Assembly: GCA_017511375.1 (NCBI GenBank)
Contig: JAFWKJ010000008.1
Location: 1 to 64,000 of the forward strand
Origin: Bacilli bacterium
GTDB lineage: Bacteria > Bacillota_I > Bacilli_A > RF39 > UBA660
Direction of reading: 5' to 3'
Length of the DNA stretch: 64,000 nucleotides
Positions 54,359-63,679 of the stretch are shown one piece after another; within the stretch, counting starts at the first letter, position 1, and every line of letters starts with the position of its first letter. The translations under genes and the position numbers were made by a program. Under the pieces are notes generated by a model. It saw only the letters and a program-made list of their open reading frames with translations, was not told the origin of the DNA and did no database searches.

Positions 54359-57035
54359 AATAAAGGAATTGATTCCTAAAAAAACAGAAACAAGATTATT
54401 CTTATTATCATTTTTCTTTCTGTTGTTTATTACTATTTTAGTAACTTATAATCATGAAATGAATAAATGTGTGAATCTTCTTTTTGATTCAGACACATCT
54501 AGAGTGATTGAAGATGCAACAGAAATCATTGCCAAACATTATCGATTGTCAGTCCATCCTTTATTCACATTGTTTACGCAACCTTTTGTTTTTGTTATAA
54601 AAGGAATTGTTCTAAATAAATTTATAGCGATTTCAATCTTATCAGCTTTGGTATCTGCATTATCCGTATTATATATCTATAAAATATTAGATACGATAAA
54701 AACAGATCCAAAAGGAAATATTATCATCTCGTTAATTTATCTATTTTCCTTCTCAAATATGATATTCACTTCAGGGATAGAAACATATAATTTCGCAGCC
54801 TTATTTTTGATTATGATGTGGTATTATTTTGTAAAAAAGAAAGAAAAATATGATATTTATTCTTATATTATTCTTATATTATTTGGTATTTTATCATTTG
54901 CTTTTACCATTACAAATGGCCTAGTGTTTTTAATCTTATTATTTGTTTTAATGATATCTAAAAAAGTAAAAGTAAAGAATTTAGTTGCCATAGGGCTCAT
55001 TACACTAGTAGGCGTAGTATCGCTTAGCATCTTTCAAAAGGTGATATGGAACAATACTCCTTTAATATGGAGAGTTCCTATTATGGGAGAAGGTAGTTAT
55101 TATTCGGAAAAGCCATCGCTATTAAATGCTAAAAATCTCATATTGGGTGACTACTTAAATCCTTTAATTAGTAGTGATGTTTATACCCAGATTAGTTATG
55201 GATCTGGGTATAACGGACAAAACTATGTACTAAATTTTAAAGAAGAAAATATGTTTAGTAAAATAGTGTTAGGAATCTTTTATGTTATGACGATTGTTTT
55301 TGTTATTAGAAATTTTAAAAAACAAAAATACCTAAATATAGGTTTGTTATTATCTTTAACTTATAATAGTGTTTTTCATTTCTTTTATGGAAACAAAAGT
55401 ACCTTCTTATATTCCTTACACTTTGTGTATTTAATAATATTATTATTAGGAGTTAATCTCGCAACAGAAGATAATAAAAAATTTAGAAAATATGGATATC
55501 TATTTTGTACATTTTTCGCATTATATGAAATTATAAATAATAATATAGTATTTGTGAAATGCTTAAAAATTATAAAAAATATTATAAAGAATAGTTATTT
55601 GCTTGCTAATCTGGGTTTTGTAAAAACAGCTTTGTTTGAGTTATTAATGATTCTAATAATTGTAATCTTAATATTTGGAATAATATGGTTAAATAAAAGA
55701 ATAAAAAGAGAAAAGAAAAAAGAACTAAAAATAATCTTAGGAGTAGCCATCCTATGTTTATGTATGGGAATTCAGGGTATATTTATAGAATTAGAATCTG
55801 CTCCAGAGTATAATAGATTATTTATGATTCCTTTGAAGGGTCTAAGTGGAGATTTAATTGTTAAATCAAAAGAAGATTATTTAGAAAAAGATTTCAAATC
55901 ATATTTCAAAGAAGAGTTAAAAGCTTTAAATAATTATCGAGAGGAATACGCAGAGTTTATAGAGAACTATAATCCACAATTTTCTTCTAGTGCCAATTGG
56001 TCAAATTATTATTACTTTGGATTAGGAAATAGAAAAAAATATGCTTATCGTACAGATAAAATTATTGATATAGAAACAAAAAAAGAAATCATTCGTTTTA
56101 AAGAAAAAGAACATATGATTATACCAAATTTATATATGGTTATCATTGAAACGACTGAAGGGGATTTTGTTCGAATTTATGAAGATAGTGAAGGAGTACA
56201 CTATCAGATAAATGATAAAGAAAAAATACTAGAGGGAACAAACGACCATATTAATCTATATGATTTTTCTAATCAAAAGTATCCAAACATAAAGAAGGTG
56301 CTATATGGAGAAATCCTATTTAATATAAAAGATAGTGTGATATATCCAAATATTATTGTATACAACAAACCATGGTATCGAGATGCAGCGATTGCGAGCA
56401 TGGTACTAAAAGAAACCAATAATTTGGATTTAATACAAGATTGGGTTTCTAGTATTACAGAAATATATGACTTACAAAATGCGGGAATCCAAGAAGCTGA
56501 TAATTTAGGAGAACTTTTGTATATTATTTCAACCCAAGAGAATAGGAATGAAGAACTCATAAATAAAATAGAAGAAGAGGCTGAAAGAATTGCCAGTGAA
56601 AATGAAGATGGATATTACATCAAAGGAAAGACCGATTTTGGAGATATGTATTTGTATCAAAATTTATGGTATAAATTGGGAATAGAAGCATTAGGAAAAG
56701 AATATCCGTTTGATTTAGATGCAATCCCAGAAGATAGTTATACACAAATGACTTGGTGGAGTGACTATGAACCACAAGAAAAGAAACCAATTGAATCACA
56801 AGCTTACCCATATTTATCCTATGCAACAAGACACAAACTAGGTGAAGGAACCATTACAATGAATTCGGATTTATATCCATTATCATGGGAGATAGATGCG
56901 TCCCAAGCAAACTATGATAATTATGAGGGAATAGATAATGAAATAAAAACGGGAAAGATTTCACCGTTGCATACGTGGGCTGCCTCAGAACTATTATTAT
57001 GGATTTTAGATGAAACAGGAGATTTGCATAAATAA
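54339..57035 (+). CDS. GT-C membrane protein with large C-terminal soluble domain
   Basis: The 898-residue protein has a membrane part (to about 480) of GT-C type: FDSDTSRVIEDA supplies the acidic loop, and HPLFTLFTQPF follows. The soluble part (about 490-898) contains IVYNKPWYRDAAIASMVLKETNNL, a NAGIQEADNLGE segment and a final SPLHTWAASELLLWILDE. It is mostly helical and looks like an (alpha/alpha) toroid of the kind found in glycosidases and lyases; the family is not identified. It should face outside. It could trim or modify the glycan that the GT-C part builds. It overlaps the upstream gene by 20 bases, with GAGGAGG before the ATG. Confidence 0.7.
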   Translation: MKKIKNEIKELIPKKTETRLFLLSFFFLLFITILVTYNHEMNKCVNLLFDSDTSRVIEDATEIIAKHYRLSVHPLFTLFTQPFVFVIKGIVLNKFIAISILSALVSALSVLYIYKILDTIKTDPKGNIIISLIYLFSFSNMIFTSGIETYNFAALFLIMMWYYFVKKKEKYDIYSYIILILFGILSFAFTITNGLVFLILLFVLMISKKVKVKNLVAIGLITLVGVVSLSIFQKVIWNNTPLIWRVPIMGEGSYYSEKPSLLNAKNLILGDYLNPLISSDVYTQISYGSGYNGQNYVLNFKEENMFSKIVLGIFYVMTIVFVIRNFKKQKYLNIGLLLSLTYNSVFHFFYGNKSTFLYSLHFVYLIILLLGVNLATEDNKKFRKYGYLFCTFFALYEIINNNIVFVKCLKIIKNIIKNSYLLANLGFVKTALFELLMILIIVILIFGIIWLNKRIKREKKKELKIILGVAILCLCMGIQGIFIELESAPEYNRLFMIPLKGLSGDLIVKSKEDYLEKDFKSYFKEELKALNNYREEYAEFIENYNPQFSSSANWSNYYYFGLGNRKKYAYRTDKIIDIETKKEIIRFKEKEHMIIPNLYMVIIETTEGDFVRIYEDSEGVHYQINDKEKILEGTNDHINLYDFSNQKYPNIKKVLYGEILFNIKDSVIYPNIIVYNKPWYRDAAIASMVLKETNNLDLIQDWVSSITEIYDLQNAGIQEADNLGELLYIISTQENRNEELINKIEEEAERIASENEDGYYIKGKTDFGDMYLYQNLWYKLGIEALGKEYPFDLDAIPEDSYTQMTWWSDYEPQEKKPIESQAYPYLSYATRHKLGEGTITMNSDLYPLSWEIDASQANYDNYEGIDNEIKTGKISPLHTWAASELLLWILDETGDLHK

Positions 57036-57074
57036 TAAAAAACAAATATAATAAAATTAGAAAGTGGTGATGTT

Positions 57075-58037
57075 ATGTTCTTTCGAAAAGAACCAATTTT
57101 ATATGTAGTAGTTCCTTGTTATAATGAAGAAGAAGTTTTAGAAGAGACAACGAGACAATTAAAGATGAAAATGGAGAAATTGATAAAGAATAAAAAAATC
57201 TCTCCTAAAAGCAAAGTAATGTATGTAAATGACGGTTCAAAAGATAAAACTTGGGAAATTATTAAAAACATTCATAAACAAGAAAAATTATTTACAGGTA
57301 TAACTTTATCTAGAAACAGGGGACATCAAAATGCACTATTAGGTGGTTTGATGACAGCAAAAAAATATGCGGATATAGTGATTTCTATGGATGCAGACCT
57401 TCAAGATGATATTAATGCCATGGATGAGATGATTCAAAAATTTAAAGATGGAAATGATATTGTTTATGGAGTAAGAAGTGCAAGAAAAAAAGATACCTTT
57501 TTCAAACGAGTAACAGCAGAGGGCTTCTACAAATTTATGAAAGCCTTGGGTGTGGATTGTGTTTATAATCATGCAGACTATCGTTTAACGTCAAAAAGGG
57601 TATTAGATGAATTTGAAAATTACAAGGAAGTAAATTTATTCCTTAGAGGAATGTTTCCTTTAGTAGGATTCAAGTCAGATGTGGTATATTATGAAAGAAA
57701 CGAAAGATTTGCGGGAGAATCAAAATATCCATTAAAGAAAATGCTAAATTTCGCATGGGATGGAATTACCTCTTTTAGTGTAAAACCACTAAGACTAATC
57801 TGTACTTTAGGATTTATCATTCTATTTGTAAGTATCGTTATTATGATCTATTCTTTAGTTAGATACTTAACTGGTAATACAGTAAGTGGTTGGACTTTCC
57901 TATCTATTTCGTTATGGTTTATTGGTGGATTACAAATGATATCTACAGGAATTATTGGAGAATATGTGGGAAAGATGTATAGTGAAACCAAACAAAGACC
58001 AAGATTTATTATTGCGGAAAATTTAGAAGAAAAATAA
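57075..58037 (+). CDS. Polyprenyl-phosphate glycosyltransferase, GtrB/DPM1-like (second copy)
   Basis: The 320-residue enzyme has a GT2 domain (VVPCYNEEEVLEE, NDGSKDKT, MDADLQDD) and two C-terminal transmembrane helices (about 240-262 and 275-300). It resembles the protein at 45592-46539 but is clearly divergent, for instance in the RNRGHQNALLGGL stretch, so it probably loads a different sugar or serves a different acceptor. It is the last gene before a terminator at 58041-58069 and thus closes the long glycan unit. GTGGTGATGTT precedes the ATG. Confidence 0.88.
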   Translation: MFFRKEPILYVVVPCYNEEEVLEETTRQLKMKMEKLIKNKKISPKSKVMYVNDGSKDKTWEIIKNIHKQEKLFTGITLSRNRGHQNALLGGLMTAKKYADIVISMDADLQDDINAMDEMIQKFKDGNDIVYGVRSARKKDTFFKRVTAEGFYKFMKALGVDCVYNHADYRLTSKRVLDEFENYKEVNLFLRGMFPLVGFKSDVVYYERNERFAGESKYPLKKMLNFAWDGITSFSVKPLRLICTLGFIILFVSIVIMIYSLVRYLTGNTVSGWTFLSISLWFIGGLQMISTGIIGEYVGKMYSETKQRPRFIIAENLEEK

Positions 58038-58040
58038 TGA

Positions 58041-58069
58041 AAAAAGCACCATTTGGTGCTTTTTGTTTT
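58041..58069 (+). terminator. Terminator within the glycan locus
   Basis: AAAAAGCACC (58041-58050), loop ATTT, GGTGCTTTTT (58055-58064) and further T residues. Confidence 0.9.
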
Positions 58070-58070
58070 A

Positions 58071-58099
58071 TTGCACAGAATAACTTTATAGTTTATAAT
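58071..58099 (+). promoter_or_regulatory. Promoter of the second glycan unit
   Basis: TTGCAC (58071-58076), 17 bases, TATAAT (58094-58099), 25 bases before the next start codon and immediately after a terminator. Confidence 0.8.
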
Positions 58100-58123
58100 A
58101 AAACTGATAAAAGAGGTGAAAAA

Positions 58124-59065
58124 ATGAGCGATATAAGTATTATTGTTCCAGCATATAATGCGGAAAAATATATAGAAAAATGTCTTAATTCACTAATCCA
58201 TCAAACAAAAAAAGAATTAGAGTTTATCATTATTAATGATGGGTCGACAGATAATACAGAAACAGTTATTAAAACATTTAAAGATAAAAGAATCAAATAT
58301 TTTAAAAATAAAAATCAAGGAATTGGTAAAACTAGAAATTTTGGAATTGAAAAAGCAAATTCAAAATATGTTATGTTTTTAGATAGTGACGATTACCTAG
58401 ATAAACATGCATGCGAGAAAATGTATCAAAAAGCAGAAAGTGATAGTTTAGATGTTGTTATATGTGATTTTTATAAAGAATATTCCAATGGTACAATTGA
58501 AGAAATAAAGACTCCTTTTTTTGAAAATACGTCATTAAAAGAAAACCCAGATATTATTACGGAATATTTATGCCCATGGGCAAAACTATATACTAGAAAA
58601 CTAATCATGGATAATCAAATTAGGTTTCCAGAAAAACTAAAATATGAAGATGCTCCTTTCGTAATAGAAGCACTTGTGGGTGCAGAAAAAATTGGGAAAG
58701 TGGATGAATGCTTAAATTATTATTTAATTCATGGGAACAGTGAAACAACTGTAAGAGATAGAAGATGTTTTGATATTATTAAAATTATTGATCGTATTCG
58801 TAATTTCACAAAAGATAAAGACTATTTGAAAGATAAAATAGATAAATTAACAGTTCGAATTCTAACAAATTACACTATTCAACAAAGAGTACAAGAAGAT
58901 AAACGAATAGGGATGGAGTTTATTGAGGAAGCATTTGATTATCTAGAAAAAGAAGTACCAGATTATAAGAACAATAAGTATTATCAAGGAAGAGGGTTCT
59001 TAAAAAGAACGATAGAAAAAAATAAGACTTTAACAAAATTATATTGTAGTTTATATAGGAGATAA
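58124..59065 (+). CDS. GT2 family glycosyltransferase
   Basis: The 313-residue soluble GT-A enzyme has ISIIVPAYNAEKYIEKCLNS at its start, INDGSTDN, LDSDDYLD near 88-95 and a KYEDAPFV motif similar to the HEDF motif of the 44666-45580 enzyme. It should act in the cytoplasm on lipid-linked intermediates. The ATG at 58124 follows AGAGGTG; the frame is open further upstream but runs through the terminator and promoter, so longer starts are rejected. The DUF6056 gene follows after two bases. Confidence 0.88.
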   Translation: MSDISIIVPAYNAEKYIEKCLNSLIHQTKKELEFIIINDGSTDNTETVIKTFKDKRIKYFKNKNQGIGKTRNFGIEKANSKYVMFLDSDDYLDKHACEKMYQKAESDSLDVVICDFYKEYSNGTIEEIKTPFFENTSLKENPDIITEYLCPWAKLYTRKLIMDNQIRFPEKLKYEDAPFVIEALVGAEKIGKVDECLNYYLIHGNSETTVRDRRCFDIIKIIDRIRNFTKDKDYLKDKIDKLTVRILTNYTIQQRVQEDKRIGMEFIEEAFDYLEKEVPDYKNNKYYQGRGFLKRTIEKNKTLTKLYCSLYRR

Positions 59066-59067
59066 TT

Positions 59068-60402
59068 ATGAAAAAAGGCAAAAATGGTTGGAAGGAAAAA
59101 GGAAAAAAATTATTAAATTGGATAAATGATAATCAAAATTATATCGTCTATGTGTTAATATTTATTTCTATGTTAATACTAAATTGTTTAACTCCTTATA
59201 TTGCCGATGATATCAATTACAGATACATATGGAACACCTCAAATAGAGTACATAATATTTGGGATGTTCTAATATCACAATATAATCATTATCTTACTTG
59301 GGGTGGAAGAAGTATTGCTCATACAATTGCCCAAATCTTTTTAATATTTCCCAAGATGATTTTTAATATAGCCAATAGTTTGTGTTATGTAGGGATCTTA
59401 TCAAAAATTAATTCTATCACAACACAGAAAAAAAAGAATGCTTGGATTCTATTGTTAATTCATTTAATGCTTTTTTTAATTGTTCCATATTTTGGAGAAG
59501 ATTTTTTATGGTTAATAGGATCTTGTAATTATGCATGGACAATGTTATTTGTGTTAATACTAATAGATGTCTATCAAAAAGATAAGAAAAATACTTCTAA
59601 GAAAAAAGCAATCGGAATGTTTCTATTAGGAATTCTTGCGGGTTGGAGTAACGAAAACATTTCAGTAGCCTTGATTATCATGATAGTGTTGTTCTTAGTT
59701 TTCAAAAAACTAATAGAAAAGAGTAAGATTACCAACTGGCAAAAGACAGGATTAGTTGGTTCTATCATTGGTTGCTTATTGTTGCTTCTAGCACCTGGAA
59801 ATTATGCTAGAAGTTCAGCTTTTGTTCAAGAGGGATCTTTTATAAAAACCATAATAGGAAGAATGATTGAAATAACAGAAAATGCTCTCATAAATCTATG
59901 GCCCCTATTAATAGGAGTGCTTGTTCTATATACCTATTATTTTTATAAAAAGAAACAGCCAAATATAATGAGTTTTATATTTTTAGCAGGATCTATTATT
60001 GCAACCTATGCTATGGCAGCTTCACCACAGTTTCCTCCAAGAGCTTGGGTGGGAATTGTAATCTTCCTAACAATCTCAACAGTTTCTTTATTAGATTCGT
60101 TGGTAGAAAAAGAAAGATTGATACGTTTTATATTTTATGATGTGATAATTATTTTAAGTGTTTTATCATTAAGAAATTATTATGGGATTGCTCACAAGTT
60201 GAGAATTTATAACCAGGTAATTGAACAAAGAGAAAATTACATAAAAGAACATCCAAATGAAAAAATATATTATTTTGAAAAATATGTAATTGATGATAAA
60301 TATAGTCCAATTCATGGGGAAGATCTCACAGAAGACAAAGAAAATTGGATTAATAAGTCTCAAGCAAATCGATATGGGGTACCTTATATAATTGGATTTT
60401 AG
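59068..60402 (+). CDS. DUF6056-like membrane protein, probable GT-C glycosyltransferase
   Basis: The 444-residue protein has about eleven transmembrane helices. After the first helix comes IADDINYRYIW, the paired-Asp motif also seen as SADDFSYG in the C-terminal half of the 51266-54358 protein. GSCNYAWTM matches the GSCYY region there. These likenesses suggest a shared GT-C-like fold and role in adding a sugar to an exported glycan. Enzymatic activity has not been shown for this family as far as I know. It lies in a unit with a GT2 enzyme, an acyltransferase fusion and an SGNH hydrolase. Confidence 0.72.
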   Translation: MKKGKNGWKEKGKKLLNWINDNQNYIVYVLIFISMLILNCLTPYIADDINYRYIWNTSNRVHNIWDVLISQYNHYLTWGGRSIAHTIAQIFLIFPKMIFNIANSLCYVGILSKINSITTQKKKNAWILLLIHLMLFLIVPYFGEDFLWLIGSCNYAWTMLFVLILIDVYQKDKKNTSKKKAIGMFLLGILAGWSNENISVALIIMIVLFLVFKKLIEKSKITNWQKTGLVGSIIGCLLLLLAPGNYARSSAFVQEGSFIKTIIGRMIEITENALINLWPLLIGVLVLYTYYFYKKKQPNIMSFIFLAGSIIATYAMAASPQFPPRAWVGIVIFLTISTVSLLDSLVEKERLIRFIFYDVIIILSVLSLRNYYGIAHKLRIYNQVIEQRENYIKEHPNEKIYYFEKYVIDDKYSPIHGEDLTEDKENWINKSQANRYGVPYIIGF

Positions 60403-60414
60403 GGAGGGTTCAAA

Positions 60415-62922
60415 ATGAAAGAAAGAATAAGATATATTGATAATCTTAGAATTTATGCAATATTATGCATTGTTTTATTACATATTGTTTCCATATTTCG
60501 ATGGAAATATTTTGGGGTAAATACTAACAATTATTTTATATTAACTTTAATAGATGCTTTTGCAAGAGTAGGGCTTCCTCTTTTCTTTATGATTACGGGA
60601 GTTCTAATGATTAACAAAAAAGAAGATCTCTCTTTTTACCTTTTCTTTAAAAAGAGAGTTCTTCGTTTAATTTGTGCCTACCTTGTTTTTTCAATTCTAT
60701 ATTATTTATATGACATAATAACCTATCATAAAGCCTTTGATTTGTTTGAACTCATTCGAAGAACGACCTCATCTCAAACGGCATATCACTTATGGTTTAT
60801 GCCAGTAATTATTCTAATTTACCTTTTAATTCCCTTTATCAAAGAGTTTGTTAAAAACCTGAGCAGAAAACAATTAAAAACGCTAATACTCTTAATATTT
60901 ATTCTTTCAAACGGAATAAGAGGAATCTTAGAAATATCTTCTCAATTTGGCTATGCTATCATGGGAAACTTTATGCTACCAGATTTAATGGGATATATTA
61001 ATTATTTGTTTGTAGGCTATTATTTAGCAGAAGGCAATTATAAAATTAATAAACGTTTAATTCTAATTTCAATTATCTCTATTTTATGTATCCCATTCTT
61101 AACAATCTTTGTAAGTAAAACAGAAATCAATGATGTCTTTTTAAATGCCTTATCTCCTTTGGTTATAGCACCAAGTATACTAGCATTTTTATCTATAAAA
61201 AATAGAGAAAATATCTTTTCAAGTAAAATGCAAGATTTGAATGCTAAATGTGCAAATCAAGTATTTTATGTTTATTTAATTCATGTTTTAATTATAAAAA
61301 TAATACAAGATAATTTCTCATCATTATTTAAGGGAAATATTTTAATAAAAGATATTATAATAATGATTCTTTTATGGATAATCGTTTCAATCCTTTCATT
61401 CATATTAGTAACGATATGGGATATAATAAAAGGATTTTTTAAAAAGACTAATTTAAAAATAAAGGACTTACTTCTTAAGATTCTTAATGTAGTAATAATC
61501 ATCTTTTTTTCGCTAGTATTAGTTAATTTAATTATTAATCCTTATCAGTTTATTAAAATTAACTATATGCCTGTAATGATAGGAATACTTATTTGGATTG
61601 GTTTGTATTATCTACTAATGAAGTATAGGGATCGTTTGTTTAATGATAAATATTATACGATTGCAGTGGGAATACTTTTTGTTACAATTCAAGTACTAAT
61701 TGGATATGTACTAATGGTAAAACCTACATGGGATTTTGGAGAAGTCTATAATATTGCAGTGGATTTTGCAAAAAATCCAGGGATACATTTTAGGGCTCCT
61801 TATTTATATCTATGTAGTAATAACATCATGTTTGCAGTTTTGTTTGCAATAATATTTAAGGGATTTTATTTGTTAGGTTTTCATAACCATTTTATTGAAT
61901 TGGGTATTTTTATTAATATAATCATGATTGACATTGCTTTAATATATACATACTTATTGATAGGTAAAATAAATGATAAAAGAAGAAAACCATTTCTATT
62001 CTTTTTGGTTATGTCTTCACCATTATTATTTTATGTTCCCATCTTTTATACAGATACCATTTCCCTTCCTTTTATGATAGGGTCAATTTATTATCTTTAT
62101 AGATATTTTTATGAAACGCAAAAAACAAAAGATGCAGTGTTTGCGGGTATCTTTATTGGAGTAGGGGCTTTAATTAAACCGACCGTTCTAATTATGGGAG
62201 TTGCGGTGATAATATTCTTATTCTTGAAGAAGCAAAAGAAATACAATCGTCGCTTTCTAATGTGTTTTTTAATTCCAATTATACTATTCTTACTTGGTCA
62301 AAAAGTATTTATTAATCATTTCTTTGATCAAGATTATCTAAAGCAAAGCGAACTTCCTACAGAGCATTATCTTTTAATTGGACTAGAGGGAACTGGTAGT
62401 TTTAGTGAAGAAAGATATTTAGAAATGAGCCAATTAAACCATGAAGAAAAAGTTAGAGTTGCGAAGAAAAATATAAGAAAACGTATTAACAATATGTTTA
62501 AAAACAAGGAAGTGTTATCCTTCTATAATCGAAAGATATCCTTTACTTGGACAGATGGAACATTCTTTTCCTTTGAAAAACTACATAGAGAGCCAATTCA
62601 TAAGGATTTTACAAAATATATCTATTCAAATGACAATAATGATATTTTTTACTGGACATTTTCGAATACAGAGTGGATAATTATAATAGTGCTGATGATA
62701 CTTGGAGTAGTGTTTAGAAAAACTCTACCAGAAAAAACACAAGAATTACAGACAATCGCAAACATAAGTATAGTAGGTATCATCTTATTTCTATTATTAT
62801 GGGAAACAAGATCTAGATATTTAGTGAATTATGTGCCTATATTTATGTTAAATGCATATATAGGATTATATGCCCTAAGTAATTATATTAATCTGAAAAA
62901 AGAGGGAAGGCAAAAGAAGTGA
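60415..62922 (+). CDS. Fusion of acyltransferase-3 domain and GT-C glycosyltransferase
   Basis: Residues 1 to about 345 are an acyltransferase family 3 domain: RYIDNLRIYAILCIVLLHIVS with the conserved Arg and His, LPLFFMITG, and YHLWFMPVI. These proteins move acetyl groups across the membrane onto sugars. Residues from about 370 to 835 are a GT-C domain homologous to the first half of the 51266-54358 protein: PTWDFGEVYNIA, YVPIFYTDTISL, KPT, FTWTDGTFF and WETRSRYLVNY. One protein could thus add and acetylate a residue on the extracellular polymer. GGGAGGG lies before the ATG, and the stop overlaps the SGNH gene start. Confidence 0.78.
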   Translation: MKERIRYIDNLRIYAILCIVLLHIVSIFRWKYFGVNTNNYFILTLIDAFARVGLPLFFMITGVLMINKKEDLSFYLFFKKRVLRLICAYLVFSILYYLYDIITYHKAFDLFELIRRTTSSQTAYHLWFMPVIILIYLLIPFIKEFVKNLSRKQLKTLILLIFILSNGIRGILEISSQFGYAIMGNFMLPDLMGYINYLFVGYYLAEGNYKINKRLILISIISILCIPFLTIFVSKTEINDVFLNALSPLVIAPSILAFLSIKNRENIFSSKMQDLNAKCANQVFYVYLIHVLIIKIIQDNFSSLFKGNILIKDIIIMILLWIIVSILSFILVTIWDIIKGFFKKTNLKIKDLLLKILNVVIIIFFSLVLVNLIINPYQFIKINYMPVMIGILIWIGLYYLLMKYRDRLFNDKYYTIAVGILFVTIQVLIGYVLMVKPTWDFGEVYNIAVDFAKNPGIHFRAPYLYLCSNNIMFAVLFAIIFKGFYLLGFHNHFIELGIFINIIMIDIALIYTYLLIGKINDKRRKPFLFFLVMSSPLLFYVPIFYTDTISLPFMIGSIYYLYRYFYETQKTKDAVFAGIFIGVGALIKPTVLIMGVAVIIFLFLKKQKKYNRRFLMCFLIPIILFLLGQKVFINHFFDQDYLKQSELPTEHYLLIGLEGTGSFSEERYLEMSQLNHEEKVRVAKKNIRKRINNMFKNKEVLSFYNRKISFTWTDGTFFSFEKLHREPIHKDFTKYIYSNDNNDIFYWTFSNTEWIIIIVLMILGVVFRKTLPEKTQELQTIANISIVGIILFLLLWETRSRYLVNYVPIFMLNAYIGLYALSNYINLKKEGRQKK

Positions 62923-63584
62923 AAAAAATTACATTCGTATTTGTTATGATGATTATGGCTTTCGTATTGATATATATAGGTAATACAAAAGCATTAAGCG
63001 TAGGAAAAGTTCAAGATAAGACAGATTCTATTGTTAAAAATGAGAATATTGTATTTGTGGGAGATTCAATCTTTGATTGGTTTCCAACAGAAAAAATCTT
63101 TAGTGATTTTCCTATTGTAAATAGTGGGATTGGTGGAAATAGAACCACAGATATTTTAGAGAACATGGAAGAAAGAATATATAAGTATAATCCTACGAAA
63201 GTTTTTATTCAAATAGGTACCAATGATATTGAATGGGAAGATAGTGATGAATTAAACGAAGAAGTATATCAAAACATTGTGAAAATAGCTGAAGGTGTTA
63301 AAGCAAACCGAAGTCAAAGTGAAATATATATTATTTCTATTTATCCTGTTAATAACAATTTACCAGGTGCCCATGAAAGACATATTTCAGAGATAAAAAC
63401 GATCAATGCAAAATTAAAACAATACTGTGCCTCAACAGAAGGAGTTGACTACATTGATGCTTTCAGTCAATTAGTAGGAGATGACGGTATGTTGGATATA
63501 GACTATACGGATGATGGGTTGCATCCAAACGGACTTGGATATGCAAAGCTTACAGAAATACTTATGAAATATATTTATGAATAA
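62919..63584 (+). CDS. SGNH/GDSL-type hydrolase, membrane-anchored or secreted
   Basis: The 221-residue protein has an N-terminal hydrophobic segment (about 4-25). An SGNH fold follows with all four blocks: FVGDSIFDW (catalytic Ser), GIGGNRT, IQIGTNDIE and the Asp-x-x-His pair in DDGLHPN. Such enzymes remove or transfer O-acyl groups on polysaccharides. It is translationally coupled to the acyltransferase-GT-C gene (GTG start inside the upstream TGA), which suggests that it adjusts the acetylation state of the same polymer. It ends the unit at a terminator. Confidence 0.85.
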   Translation: MKKITFVFVMMIMAFVLIYIGNTKALSVGKVQDKTDSIVKNENIVFVGDSIFDWFPTEKIFSDFPIVNSGIGGNRTTDILENMEERIYKYNPTKVFIQIGTNDIEWEDSDELNEEVYQNIVKIAEGVKANRSQSEIYIISIYPVNNNLPGAHERHISEIKTINAKLKQYCASTEGVDYIDAFSQLVGDDGMLDIDYTDDGLHPNGLGYAKLTEILMKYIYE

Positions 63585-63585
63585 T

Positions 63586-63611
63586 AGAAGCAAAAAGGCT
63601 TCTTTTATTTT
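63586..63611 (+). terminator. Terminator after the SGNH hydrolase gene
   Basis: AGAAGC (63586-63591) pairs with GCTTCT (63598-63603) around a short A-rich loop, with T-rich sequence after it. Confidence 0.75.
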
Positions 63612-63637
63612 ACAAGAAACTCAAAAAATGCTATAAT
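63609..63637 (+). promoter_or_regulatory. Promoter of the exporter ATPase gene
   Basis: TTTACA (63609-63614), 17 bases, TATAAT (63632-63637), 42 bases before the GTG start. Confidence 0.75.
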
Positions 63638-63679
63638 ACGAATGTACATTTATTGAAAAAAGCGAAAAGAGGTATTAGT

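Noticed and set aside
58037-58123. N-terminal extension of the GT2 enzyme at 58124
   Set aside because: It would span a terminator and a consensus promoter. GT2 enzymes start close to the IVPAYN motif, as with the ATG at 58124.
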